64,000 bases of DNA from contig QAOA01000371.1 of the NCBI GenBank assembly GCA_003255065.1, forward strand, positions 1 through 64,000, in the 5' to 3' direction. This stretch comes from Cercis canadensis (taxonomy: Eukaryota; Streptophyta; Magnoliopsida; Fabales; Fabaceae). Shown here one piece after another: positions 32,201 to 45,119 of this stretch (its first letter is position 1; every line of letters starts with the position of its first letter). The translations under genes were made by a program, and so were the position numbers. The notes below the pieces were generated by a model that saw only the letters and a list, made by a program, of their open reading frames with translations, was not told the DNA's origin and did no database searches.

Positions 32201-35200
32201 CACTAGGTGATGTTTATATATGGGGAGAGGTTTGGGCGGATGGGGTTTCACCTGATGGATTGGTGAGTCATGTTCCTTCGAAGACAGATGTGTTGGTTCC
32301 TAAACCCTTGGAGTCAAATGTTGTTCTTGATGTTCAACAGATTGCTTCTGGTGTGCACCACATTGCTCTAGTTACAAGGCAAGGAGAAGTTTTTACATGG
32401 GGAGAGGAATCTGGGGGAAGACTTGGACATGGTATTGATAAAGACTTTGGTTGCCCCCATCTTGTTGAGTCACTGGCAGTTACTAATGTGGAGTTTGTTG
32501 CATGTGGAGAGTATCATACATGTGCTTTATCTACATCTGGTGATCTATATACTTGGGGTGATGGTACCCATAATGCTGGACTTCTAGGCCATGGAACTGA
32601 TGCTAGTCACTGGATACCTAAGAGGGTTACAGGCCCTTTAGAAGGACTTCAAGTTTTATCTATTGCTTGTGGGACATGGCACTCAGCATTGGCAACTTCC
32701 AATGGAAAGCTGTTTACGTTTGGTGATGGAACATTTGGTGTCTTGGGCCATGGAGATCGGAAGAGTGTGTCATATCCAAAGGAGGTACAATTATTGAGTG
32801 GACTAAAGACTATTAAGGTTGCCTGTGGAGTATGGCACACTGCAGCTATTGTAGAGGTTATGGGTCAGTCTGGTTCAAGTGCTTCATCCAGGAAGCTCTT
32901 CACTTGGGGTGATGGTGACAAATATCGTTTGGGACATGGAAACAAGGAAACCTACCTTCAACCCACCTGCGTCTCTGCACTTATTGAATATAACTTTCAC
33001 CAGATTGCATGTGGACACACTATGACTGTTGCACTCACTACATCAGGTCATGTTTTTACGATGGGAGGCTCTTCTTATGGCCAATTAGGGAATCCCAACT
33101 CTGATGGAAAAGCACCTATCTTAGTACAAGATAAGTTGGTTGGTGAATTTGTTGAGGAAATATCATGTGGAGCACATCATGTTGCTGTCTTGACATCAAG
33201 AAGTGAACTATGCACTTGGGGAAGAGGTGCCAATGGAAGATTGGGACATGGAGACATAGAAGACCGGAAATCTCCAACATTAGTCGAAGCCTTGAAAGAT
33301 AGGCATGTGAAGAATATCTCATGTGGCTCAAACTTCACAGCCTGTATATGCCTCCATAAATGGGTTTCTGGAGCTGACCAATCTGTTTGCTCTGGTTGTC
33401 GTCAAGCGTTCGGTTTTACTAGAAAAAGGCACAATTGTTATAATTGCGGATTGGTACATTGCCATGGTTGTAGTTCCAGAAAAGCATATAAAGCAGCACT
33501 GGCTCCAACACCAGGCAAACCACATCGTGTGTGTGATGCTTGTTTTACAAAGCTTAAAGCTGCTGAGGCTGGTAGTGCTTCCACTTTTAACAGAAAAGTT
33601 ACTCCTCCTCGTCGTTCCATAGATGTCAGTGGCAGGGAAAGAATCGACCGGGGAGAGATAAGATCTTCAAAAGTCCTCTTGTCTCCCATCACTGAACCAG
33701 TGAAATACCTTGAGATAAGGACAGGGAAGCCTGGAACTAAATATGATTCTTCTTCTATAGTTCGAGCTTCTCAAGTTCCATCACTTTTGCAATTAAAAGA
33801 TATTGCATTTCCAAGTTCATTGAGTGCCATTCAGAATGCTTTCAAGCCTATTATACCTCCACCAAGTCCACCAATGACACCACCTGCGCAATCAAGATCT
33901 GCATCACCATATGCAAGACGACCAAGCCCACCACGTTCTGCCACTTCTGGATTTTCTAAAAGCCTTATTGACAGCTTGAGGAAGACAAATGAGCTTTTGA
34001 ATCAAGAAGTCTCGAAATTGCAGAACCAAGTAAGTTTCAGACTGTTTCAGATCTAGCAATCTCTCGGTTTATCCTCAAATGAACTTAACATGTCCCCATT
34101 AATAAGTTTATGGATTCCTTTCTGTCTATATAGATTCGAAGTTTGAAGCAGAGGAGTGACTTGCAAGATGTAGAGATTCACAAGCTTCAGAAAAATGTTG
34201 AGGAAGCCACCACATTGACCGGAGAGGAATCTTCTAAACATATAGTAGCAAAGAGTTTTATTAAGTCTATCACAGATCAGGTATTTTTAGACAGGCAACT
34301 ACCCTGAAGACAAATTGACGTTCATTTTTCTTTCAATTTTCTCAGTTTTAACTGATAATGGGTTTACCGTTTACTAAATAGCTATTGTATGACATATTCT
34401 TGATTATGCTACCTAATGCAAGAAAGATGTTAATTAGGATTTTTGTTAATCATCCTAACTAGCTAGAGTTTCTACTCTTTGGTTTTACTCAGTTGAAGGA
34501 AATTGTTGAGAAGTTGCCACCAGAGGTTTCAGATGGTGAAACCTTGAGAACCATGCATGCTCAAGCTGAAGAATTTCTAAAGGAACATCCAGAATTTGAA
34601 GCATCTTCTTCCTTACCAGAAAACTTAGAGTCTGACCAACAAAATGCACCGGATATAACTGCCTCAGAGAGTGACTCTTCTAAACTGCAAGAACAAGGAA
34701 CGGAAGAACATGTAGAGGCTGCAGGAGCTTATCCATCTCAAGATGGAGGGAATATTCTTCAAGAAAGTAATACACCATCTGTATCTAGTACAGAAGCAGC
34801 AATGCCTCCACAAAGTGTAGAAAATGGTTCAAGATCACCAGATCACCCCTCCAGACCTGGGAGAGAAGGAGAAAAACAAATCATCGAACAATTTGAACCT
34901 GGTGTTTATGTGACTCTCATAGTACTTCCCAGTGGTGGCAAAGTTTTCAAACGAGTTAGATTCAGGTACTGGAGTTACTTATACATCCAACTCATTTTAC
35001 ATTTCTATTTTTGTGCGTCTATATGCCAAATGATTGAACTTCATAAAATTAGTATTATTCTTCCTCTCAAAAAAGGATGTGCGCATATTCATTTATGCAT
35101 GTGTATTAGTGACAGAAACAGTAAGTATATGGTCTAAACCTACTCCAGTTCCTACTATGATCTTATATTTGCATGAAGACCATTATCTCTGTGATTTCGG

Positions 35201-36179
35201 TTAGCAACTATATAAGAATGGAAATGTGTTCTCTGATATTTATCCCACTAATTGATTATTTGTAATAGATTATAGATGATACTAGCATGTTCAAACAAGT
35301 GCTAGTATTTGATATCCTTTTCCACTCTTTTGATTTGATAAAAAATTTGTTAGTTCTTCATGATATTATAATCTTTTTTGGTTTCCCACAAAGTGGTCCC
35401 CACACTTTTGGTGTGAGACTAATCCCCGCTCAAGCTTCGGCATGCCCTGGCCACTAGTGCATTAACATTTGAACATTGTTTTTCTTAATTCAGTTCTTTT
35501 TGCATTAACATTTCTGTTTCTCTCAAATGCCCCCTTTTGGGTGCAGTAAGCGAAGGTTCGATGAACATCAGGCAGAAGAATGGTGGAACAAAAACAAAGA
35601 CAGGGTGCTTAGGAAATATAGTCAATCATCACCATCATCATCATCAACAAATCCTGCAACTACTGCCTCATCTGGCACCCCAACACCACCACCTGCTGAA
35701 GAAAATATTGAGGCATCACNTGCCTCTCAAAAAAGGATGTGCGCATATTCATTTATGCATGTGTGTTAGTGACAGAAACAGTAAGTATATGGTCTAAACC
35801 TACTCCAGTTCCTACTATGATCTTATATTTGCATGAAGACCATTATCTCTGTGATTTCGGTTAGCAACTACATAAGAATGGAAATGTGTTCTCTGGCCAC
35901 TAGTGCATTAACATTTGAACATTGTTTTTCTTAATTCAGTTCTTTTTGCATTAACATTTCTGTTTCTCTCAAATGCCCCCTTTTGGGTGCAGTAAGCGAA
36001 GGTTCGATGAACATCAGGCAGAAGAATGGTGGAACAAAAACAAAGACAGGGTGCTTAGGAAATATAGTCAATCATCACCATCATCATCATCAACAAATCC
36101 TGCAACTACTGCCTCATCTGGCACCCCAACACCACCACCTGCTGAAGAAAATATTGAGGCATCACCTTCCGAAACTTAG
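29241..36179 (+). CDS. PRAF/RLD protein: PH, RCC1, FYVE and BRX domains
   Basis: Nine exons join in frame to 1095 aa: 29241-29291, 30676-30762, 30888-30977, 31105-31191, 31283-31384, 31966-34029, 34134-34280, 34493-34965 and 35993-36179. All introns are GT-AG. The PH domain is residues 18-139. RCC1 repeats run about 220-604 (recurring GHG and CG.WH/CG..H motifs). A plant-variant FYVE zinc finger lies at about 605-670 ([26 protein letters not shown]). A coiled coil lies near 800-880. A C-terminal BRX domain lies at about 1009-1063 ([12 protein letters not shown], then [16 protein letters not shown]). Family members bind phosphoinositides on endomembranes, and the Arabidopsis RLD proteins use BRX to bind LAZY proteins in gravitropic auxin transport. 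The domain set and length match the family; which member is not resolved. A second, cut copy of the last exon (35547-35719) is probably an assembly artefact. Confidence 0.95.
35063..36165. repeat. Assembly-type duplication around N at 35720, including the last PRAF exon
   Basis: The segment 35063-35719 recurs as 35723-36165, with a deletion of about 215 bp in the second copy and a few substitutions. The first copy ends at the N inside the last exon (after NIEAS). The second runs on to the true stop. A real extra exon would break the reading frame of the BRX domain, so allelic contig ends are the simpler reading. Confidence 0.85.
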
Positions 36180-37608
36180 TTTCCTAGTTTTCCTAGGCAT
36201 CACTTTAGTTTGATCAACTGATTTAGAATAGCAGAATTGTCAATCTACAAGTGTAAAAAAAGCTATATTTAGGCACACTAGCTCAAGAATGTGTGGCCGA
36301 AGATTCTGTACAAGAGCATTCTACAACACAATATGAATATGATTTAGAGGTAGGAATTATACTCTTCATTTTAACATGTCTTTGATCTCACTCTTTTTAT
36401 GTCATTCTTCCACTACATTTCGTTTGCTGGAATCCAGCCTGGTTAATTTTATAGAAGGGCAATTTCTGAGTATAATCCTTAAGCAAAGCCCCATTTTTTT
36501 TATTAGATAGCTTTTTTAGCTGAAGGTTTTGTTCCTCCATCTCTTGTATCCTTCTTCTTTTATAAGAAAAGAATTCCTACTAATCACATAGTACTGAGAA
36601 GTGTTTTAGTAATTTTAGATAATGTTAAAAGTACAAAACTAAAAGTCTCTCATATTTAGAATTGAATTGTTTTTTTCCTTTAAGATCAACCAAACACTTT
36701 AGAATAATAAACTCTTCACATTACAATTTCCCCAACCAAAAAGAAAATTGTTACAATTTAGTGTTTAGCAATATTTTTAAACTTTAATTTCATTAAAAAA
36801 ATTTCATTAGGTGACAGACTAATTATCTTCCTTTTGTTATGAGAAATAAAAATTTACTTAGAATTTATAAAATTGAAATTTTTAATTAAATTTTTACACT
36901 TTATAGGGAGGTTTATGGGAAAATGTATCCTAATTATGAGAAATTGAATTTATTTTATTGTAATTTGTTAAATATCATTTGAACAATATGTATAATTATC
37001 CTCATCAATAATCACATATTTTATATATAATAACTTACAAATATTTTAGTAAATAGTTTTTTCCATCTTGCACTGCTGCTTATTCACTCTTCCAATTTTC
37101 TTTGTTTATTTGCCTAAATAAATTAATTGGAGGGTTAAAGCAAAATTTTTATTTTTCTTTTTTTAGTACTTCTAATTATAATTATAAATTTTAACACCAA
37201 GTCTTAAAAATTACCTTAATACTATTTTTCTCTCGCTCGCTGGGCCAAATCACAAATGAGGCCTTCCAGTGTGGGGACTTCAGACAACGTCCAATTTCTT
37301 CTCCCCTAAGAAATCTGTCATTATTGTTTCACGTAATAAAACCAATCATTATCGTTAGGAATCATTTTTATTTATTTATATTTTGAACCCCAAATATTTG
37401 CAAATTATCTGCAGACCTCTTCGGCTATCGAGGCTCTCAAGTCTGAATTTTCCCTTTTCAGTATCTTCTTTTTCCAGGAAAGTGTCAAAATTTTCCTGGA
37501 AATTCTTCATATCTGGGGTTTTCTGATTGAACTGCAACACGCTTTGCTTCCCCTGAGACCACAATCCCACTTCACTCTTGCTGCAAAATCTGCGAAAACA
37601 TCCGTTTC
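36180..37608. other. Intergenic region between PRAF and XBAT-like genes
   Basis: Begins with the PRAF 3' tail and is then AT-rich. About 37,240-37,608 becomes mixed in composition and is the likely promoter and leader of the next gene. No gene recognised. Confidence 0.5.
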
Positions 37609-40600
37609 ATGGGGCAAGAGCAATCCAAGGGCGAGCTTGTCTACCAGCAGGTCAGTTATGGGAACGCGGAAGGAATCAAGGCCCTTCGTAGAGAAGGTGC
37701 AGGGCTTGAGGTAAAGAAACAACCGTAAATTCCCAGAAAATTTTGATCATTTTTTTTTCTGCGTGGTTTGTTTTAATTGGATTTTCTTGTTGATTGTGAT
37801 GAATTTGCTGCAGTGGATTGATAGAGAAGGAAAGACTCCCTTGATTGTTGCTTGCATGAATCCAGAGCGTTATGATGTTGCCAAAACTCTGATAGAGCTT
37901 GGTGCCAATGTTAATGCATATCGTCCGGGTATGGGTCTGTTTTTGATTTGTTAAAGTTTTCAATTTGGTTAATTAACTTATTGGGGGAAAGTTCTGGTTA
38001 CCATGATGGAATCAAATGTTTATAATGGTAAGGAGAAGGCATATAGCTTTTGGACAAATAGTGGTAGTAACTCTCAAAGTTTTCAGATCAGAACAATGAA
38101 ATTTGAATAAGTACTGTCTGGGAGCATGAGTTGCCTAGTTTTAGATGTTTGCAAAGCCTGTATAATTCTTAGTTGAGTTGGTTGTTTCTCTCTCTCCTTA
38201 ATATATGTAGGTTATTGTTTAATTTTCTGTAGCCACTCTTAAAAGTCCATGCTTTATGTATGCTTCATCATTGGTTTTGACAATTGTTTAGGTCGTCATG
38301 CGGGGACTCCATTGCATCATGCTGCCAAAAGAGGTCTTGAAAGTATTGTTAAGTTACTTCTTATGCATGGAGGTATGATAAAACGTCTCCATGTCAGCAT
38401 GTATTTTACTATTGCTATTGATTTTAATTTTTAGAGACTCCAACATATAACGTTTAGTTTTCAATTAAATCGTCAGTACATTTATGTGGAATCCGTTGTT
38501 TAACTTTTCAGCAAGTCCATTGGTCTTGAATGACGATTGCCAAACTGCTCTTGATGTTGCCAGGGCCAAAAGGCACACCAATGTTGTCCGTGCAATAGAG
38601 GTATGTTAGACTGTGTAATGTAATATCCTTTTGTGCACATGGTATTTGAAACTGACTGGGCTTAGGTTTTTCTTTTCTCTTTATATCATGATACCTGAAG
38701 CATCAAATTATTCTAATACTTTGCAGAGTCATCTTTGCCTGTTCTCTGGTTGGCTGAGGGAGTTTCATGGACCAGGATTCCTAGAAGTAGTAGCTCCTCA
38801 GTTGGTATCTAGAAAAGTGTGGGTATCGTGTGATATCTTATTGAATAATCTTCCTGCACTTCTGTGTTTTCTATTTTTATGTCTAGTTGTCTCACGTATG
38901 TTGCTAGATTCATAGGCTTACATTCACACAACATGAAAATGATTTCACTTCCTAGGGAGAAACTTTTAGTGCAACATCTTTATGATTATGCCACTTATTA
39001 ATTAATTTCTTGCAGATGGGTGGTTGTTTTACCAGTTGGCTCCCGTTCCCTTGCCATACCTTACAAGTTGGAACTTGCCATATATTCTAGTTTGCAGGTA
39101 TTCCGGAGTCAATATATCATTCTGGTTTGACGTCAATGAAGTCAGTAATATATGTCTCTACTTGCACAGATAATAAGTTTTTGTCAGTGAAAAGGAAGAT
39201 GGATGAAGTGTGAACTTTATTTCTTACTCTGCAATTTAAGCTATAATAGGACACTGATATTTAAGTTGATGTAATTAGTTATTAAGTTTGCTCTTAAAAC
39301 TTGAACAGAGATATTTGATTTGGTTCCTTTTTGTTTCTTCTCATCTAATAATCATCCAGTATTGATAAGATTTTTATTGAATGATCAGGATGCACAACCA
39401 CGTGCAGTTATTGCTCTGTGGAAGGCCAATTTAGAAGAACCAAAGCTACACCAGTCTGATCCTTCAGTGCTTATTGTTGATAATTCTAGCAGTAACCTCC
39501 TACACTGAGTTCTCTTTCTTTTCCTGTCTTCTCTCTTCATATTCCGATTTTGGACACCCGTCTCCTATCGCAGTCAATTTTTGGTATTTATATTTGTTGT
39601 TAACATTATGCATAGACTTAAATGATATTTTCACACATAATAATTGTAGACTGAAACAAAATGTTTGTGTAAAGTTTCTTTTGATGAACCAGAAATATAA
39701 ATAAGGATCCTGCCATACGTTATGTGGAATTATTACATTCCACTCATGCCATCCTACCTTTCTTTACATACAGAAAACTTCCTTCCTTCCAACTGGCTTA
39801 AAACCACTTGACTCTTTTCTTTACTCTTTACCATGTTGAATTTTGTCTGCTTCTTCGCAGAAACACGAATCAAACTTGGACCTGCAAGTGAGAATGACAA
39901 GCAACAACTTATGTGGTTTTCTGATGCATGCAAAGGAATTCCACAGGTATGTCAAATGCTATTTTATGTTATAATTTTCAATCTGTTACTTGAATCCCTA
40001 AGGAGGAATACTGATGGATCACCCCATCTCAAACTGGCTTGCTATTTGTTAGATTTATCGTTTTTTTAATGCATATGTGCTCTGGTAATCAATTTAGCAA
40101 TTTAGAGGTCTGGCCTCAAATTCCAAAACTTAGGGTTTAAAGACATAATTTGCAAATTAGATTAATTTTTCATTTCATTTTTTTTTTCCNNNNNNNNNNN
40201 NNNNNNNNNNNNNNNNNNNNNNNNNNNNNNNNNNNNNNNNNNNNNNNNNNNNNNNNNNNNNNNNNNNNNNNNNNNNNNNNNNNNNNNNNNNNNNNNNNNN
40301 NNNNNNNNNNNNNNNNNNNNNNNNNNNNNNNNNNNNNNNNNNNNNNNNNNNNNNNNNNNNNNNNNNNNNNNNNNNNNNNNNNNNNNNNNNNNNNNNNNNN
40401 NTTTTTTTAATGCATATGTGCTCTGGTAATCAATTTAACAATTTAGAGGTCTGGCCTCAAATTCCAAAACTTAGGGTTTAAAGACATAATTTGCAAATTA
40501 GATTAATTTTTCATTTCATTTTTTTTTTCCTTTACTGGGGAGGGGCCAGGGATCAGAAGCAGCTGAGGTTAGGTCTTAGATGAGGGAGGATAAAATGTGT

Positions 40601-42174
40601 TCTTCCTCGGATTGTATTTCATCATTTAATCACGCTCTGCCTGAAGCATTTCAGAAACATTGTTTCCAATATAGATGCTTTCAGATTGCAATGCCTTCTT
40701 TTGCTATTAGAAGTTCACTTTATTTTAATTTTCTTTTTTTCCTTTTTGGATAAATAATTGGGTAGAAAATTAGATTGTTCTGCAAGTTTTCTTGTGAATC
40801 ATTTTTGTACAGCATTTGGTACTGTTCAAGTTTCAGAAAGTGTTCACTTAACAGTAGAGGGAACCTTTTTCTTTTCCACAGAAAATCACAATTTGATTTG
40901 CTTTGTGACTTCTACCATATCAGATCAATTTCAATGTAATTTATTATGGGGTTTCTCAACTTTGTCATTTCCCATAAATTTGAAGAATAATGCCTGGTTC
41001 CTGTTTTTGATACTTGCCTTCAAGGTTCTAAAGGCAAGGTATGATATCTTACCATTTGTCCTTTGACTCTACAAGGAGAAAAATCAAAGTTAAACCAACA
41101 GAGAAAAGAAACTTACAATGAAATTCATCTTTATAAATAAAGGAAAACTGAACCCATTCATGTCCTTCAGAATGTTCATTTAGTTTGATTCGCTTTTGGC
41201 AGCTGATATTGATTTCAGTAACAATTCAAATCTTCACAGCATATATTCTGATCTTTTCATCATTATGATTAACAACACCATCTTCTTCCTCGATTTTGAG
41301 GGCAAGGGAGTTAGCACTAACAAGCATCTCTTGAAGTGGCTTTTTGTTGTATCCAATTTTCATTTGTTGCCTCTTGATTTGACATAAAACTCACCAACCT
41401 GAGATTCTGCTATATTTCTTCCATTTTACTTTCAGTTCATATACTGCCTGGGAAATTTCTATGAATGGGATAAAAAATTTCTACTACTGAGTTCCCTTGC
41501 TCATTATGTAATACTTCAATCTTCTGGTGTCTCAGGCAAGGCATCCAGCATTTTTGCAAAACAACCTGACTACAGTTCCACCAACAGCACCACCAGCTGC
41601 AGAAGATCTAGATGTGGCTACGGCTATCAATGCATCCATTCAGTCTGCCATGCAGGAGAGACCGCCCCTTCCTGATGCCCAGCCAAGCTTTCAAGGAAGT
41701 TCTTCAAGTGGCGAAACGTATACAGGTAATTATGGTTCACTGGGTCCATCAAAGCCAAATACAAATAGTAGCGAGTGTGTTCATGAAGCTGGCCCAGGTA
41801 GCAGTTCAAGTCAGCATGTCCAGATTCATGACAATATCCCTGCCCAAACTGCTAGTGGTCTGGATTCAATTCCATCAGCTCCTCCAATTGTAGATGAAAT
41901 TCCAGCATATGGTCCCATTCAGTATCCATCGATTGATTTAAGCCCTGTTGATATGTCATCTCCAGCTGTCGAAAAGTTACCTATAGAAGAAAAAGAAGAT
42001 GTTGGAAGCGGTTCATGCGTGATATGTCTAGATGCTCCAGCAGAGGGGGCGTGCATCCCCTGTGGCCATGTTGCTGGATGCATGTCTTGCTTGAATGAAG
42101 TCAAAGCAAAGAAATGGGGTTGCCCTGTCTGTCGGACGAAGATTGACCAGGTTATAAAGATATATCATGTTTGA
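37609..42174 (+). CDS. XBAT34/XBAT35-like ankyrin-repeat RING E3 ubiquitin ligase
   Basis: Nine exons join in frame to 462 aa, the usual length of XBAT35: 37609-37710, 37814-37928, 38292-38372, 38512-38600, 38727-38818, 39016-39097, 39389-39491, 39861-39946 and 41536-42174. The start MGQEQSKGELVYQQ fits the N-myristoylation pattern MGxxxS. Ankyrin repeats span about 35-129 (GKTPLIVACMN, AGTPLHHAAKRGLE, CQTALDVARAK). A middle domain follows (CLFSGWLREFHGPGFLE, PLWK-type ALWKANLEEP), then a low-complexity linker. A C3HC4 RING lies at about 411-449 (CVICLDAP, CIPCGHVAGC, CPVC). Such ligases ubiquitinate target proteins; Arabidopsis XBAT35 acts in ethylene and stress signalling. The basic-rich alternative exon known from XBAT35 was not found here. 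Intron 8 contains an assembly gap. Confidence 0.94.
40061..40531. other. Assembly gap (212 N) with duplicated flanks, in intron 8
   Basis: Ns run from 40190 to 40401. The 129 bases before the gap (from tttttttaatgcatatgtgc) recur after it from 40402. Again this suggests overlapping contig ends. It lies wholly in the intron, so the protein model is unaffected. Confidence 0.9.
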
Positions 42175-43040
42175 GATTTTAACCAGAATCTTGAGAAGCT
42201 TGAAATCTTACTGCTTGTTGCAGAATGAAGGTATACATGGTTGAGTTGAAAATGTGATTCAGTTAAGAATTGTTTTCAATTAAAAATGACAAGAGAGAAA
42301 AATAACTAGATCCCATTTGGGACTTTGTGAATATATTGTTTCATATGCTGTAGTTACGTGAATTGTTGAGTTCATATTTTCACTTTTGAAGAATCTATTG
42401 TGAACAAGATGCTAAAAATAGAAAGTCTACTATATGAATTTGATCTGTTCATAGTTGGTTTGTGATTTATATATATACTTAAGGTGAGAAAGGGATTGAA
42501 CAGTGGTCTCAGGATTCCTGGTATTTGTAATTCTGTATTCAAACACTTGCAAGAAAGAGTAAATGTTTTTGATGTAACTCTTAAGTCTTAGGATTACAAC
42601 TATGTATAAGTGTACAAATGTCTCTATCTGAATTTAAGTAATCCCATTTAAAAATTTTCATGTCAAATTAAATGAAGCAGCTTATATAGTGGTGTGTAAA
42701 AATTGTGACTGCAAGTCTTTGGATTCCACGTACATCGATGACTGGATGGTTATTATTGATCTTTTGCTTTCTTCCACATACATTGAGTGAACTGACTATT
42801 GTAAAGTGCAAGGTGCACTTGAGGAAATAAAAATCCCTAGAGAAATAATTGTTGTACATTATGTAAGAGAATGTGTAAAATTAAAGATGTACGGAAAAAA
42901 AAAAAAGTTAAAATGGGTCATTTAAGGTTTAGTTGGATCAAATTAAATTCATTTGAAGAATGGGGAGTCTATTATCATGCACATCAATGCACAAGATTTT
43001 GAGTAAAACATGATTTTCATCTTTCATTGGGACATTAATT
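42175..43040. other. 3' flank of the XBAT-like gene
   Basis: Likely 3' UTR to about 42,600, then AT-rich intergenic DNA. No gene recognised. Confidence 0.5.
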
Positions 43041-43059
43041 ATCAATATCGCCTCTCAGA

Positions 43060-43830
43060 AATATTTAATCAATATAGTCCCTCACATATTAAAAAAGTTT
43101 AAATGTACTGCACGTCCTTATAATTTGGACAAATTTTGAATCAAGTTCTTATAATTTTTTTTTTCTCTTTTAGGGTCTTTACAGTTTGAAATTTTTTAAA
43201 TTGGGTCTATGTTATCACCCTCCGATTATAATTCTGTCAGTTTAATGTTAACATAGCAAATGACTTGTCTATGTGACAATAANAAAAAGTTGACGTAGTG
43301 CAAATAGCACAAAAATTGTCATCTCATCAAATTTTAACTCAAAAAAGTGCATAAAAAAGTTGATAAGATAGTAATTTTTGTGTCATTTTAGCGTCACGTT
43401 AGTTTTTTTTATCGGGGATTCTATGATACTACGTAAGTATGTCATACTACACTGACGTGGCAAGCATACATAATTTTCATATTTTATTATATATAAAATA
43501 TAATTTATTTAATTTTTTAAATAAATTTAAAAATAGTTAATTTATACNATCTCATCAAATTTTAACTCAAAAAAGTGCATAAAAAAGTTGATAAAATAGT
43601 AATTTTGGTATCATTTTAGCGTCACGTTAGTTTTTTTTTATTATCACATAGACAAGTTATTTGTCATGTCAGTACTAAACTGATAAATTTATAACTGATG
43701 ATGACGGTAGGGATCCAATTAAAAAAAATTCAACTATACAAACCCCAAAAAAAAATTATAAAAATATAATTCAAAATTCGTCTAAATTACAGTGACTTAC
43801 AGTATATGTAAACTTACTAAAAACCTCCAA
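43060..43830. mobile_element. Large foldback element, interrupted by a MITE and an assembly junction
   Basis: The left arm (about 43,085-43,282, with 'acaaattttgaatcaagttc' and 'gacttgtctatgtgacaata') pairs with the right arm (about 43,650-43,820, with 'ttatcacatagacaagttat' and 'ttcaaaattcgtctaaatta'). The centre carries a duplicated piece around the N at 43548 and the start of a MITE. No coding region. Confidence 0.65.
43413..43547 (-). mobile_element. Partial Mutator-like MITE, probably present on one haplotype only
   Basis: Starts ggggattctatgatactac, the reverse complement of the right end of the elements at 45120-45556, and runs until the N at 43548. After the N the host sequence restarts from 43,321-type sequence and passes the same site without the MITE (cgtcacgttagttttttttt near 43,620). 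So one assembled haplotype has the insertion and the other does not. Confidence 0.65.
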
Positions 43831-45119
43831 TAATTTGATCCCTCTGTGAATCTGTTAACGATTTTGCCCACGTGTATTGTTAATCAATGACGTGGCACCG
43901 TTAATTGTGACGTGTACATAGCGGCCATGTGAATTATATTCCCAGAGGCCAGAGTCCCAGCCAAAAGAACACCGTTTGAGCTAGCTAATAAGTTGATGGG
44001 TCCCAGACACCATATTGTTGCACTTTTTACATAACAGGAATATCATGATGAGTTTGCCATTTGTCACTGATTTTATTGGGAAAACGCCGAAAAGATGCAC
44101 CGATAAATCAGAGTGAAAAATAATTGAAAGGGTCTACGCTACAGATCCATGGAGATGGAGTCAACAAATAATTCATGTTGGAGACTGAAGTGCGATTCTA
44201 AAGATTTAAATTTAAATTTTTTAGCTTAAAACATCTTGCGACTCAATTTATTTTCACTTAACCAACACATTATTGATATTATATATCTCTTTTGTAGTTT
44301 GTAATTTCACTCTCATTAAATTGAAGTATTATAATTAAGAAAAATGAAAAATAAAATTCTCAAAAATAAAATATTTACAATATTTGCACATATAATAAAA
44401 AAAAGCGTATATTTGTATATATTTTTCAAGAATCTCTCATAAAAAAATGTAGACATTTAAGCTACAATAATACTACAATCACTGAGAATCAAGTACATTA
44501 GGATTAAATCCTAGTCTTGAAAAACTCCCTAATTTATTTTAAAGGTTGAATATATGATTACTTGAACTATTGCTCAAGATAAAAAAAAAAAAAGAGATTG
44601 CTTTGAGAAAATCTTAGTGAGAAAATGACAAAATTCATTCTCATAAACTAAGAAAAATTAGAAAACACACCCCGAATCTATTAAAATTTTGGATAATTCT
44701 AACTATTATTCTAAATTAGCTATTAATTTAACATGTGTGTGATTGCGTATGGTTAATGAATGAAAAATCATAAGCCTATTTAAGTTTAAAGATAATTTTA
44801 CCCATAATAAAAAAAAATGAAAAGATAATTTTACCCTTAATAAAGATATAAACGTAATCACACAAGTTCATATTTGATTACCCTTTTTACTCTTCAAATA
44901 TGCAAACTATTTCAATCGAGGACCTCTGCAAGCCAAATCATCAAACCCCTCATGGGTATTCTATGCACTGCTTAGAAATTAATCAAGTGAAATATTTTTT
45001 TTTGTTACATCATGATAAGGAGTTTGAATTTTTAACCTCTTACAGACTATCTAAACCCCTAATCACTAATAAAATACATATTTAATTGAAATTTCTCATA
45101 AAATTAACGTATAAAATAT
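43831..45119. other. AT-rich intergenic DNA
   Basis: No gene or clear repeat seen. Some CACGTG and ACGTGG-type motifs occur near 43,869-43,905, far from any gene. Confidence 0.5.

Noticed and set aside
35547-35719. A tenth PRAF exon
   Set aside because: It is cut by an N, duplicates the next exon and would spoil the BRX reading frame; an assembly duplication explains it.
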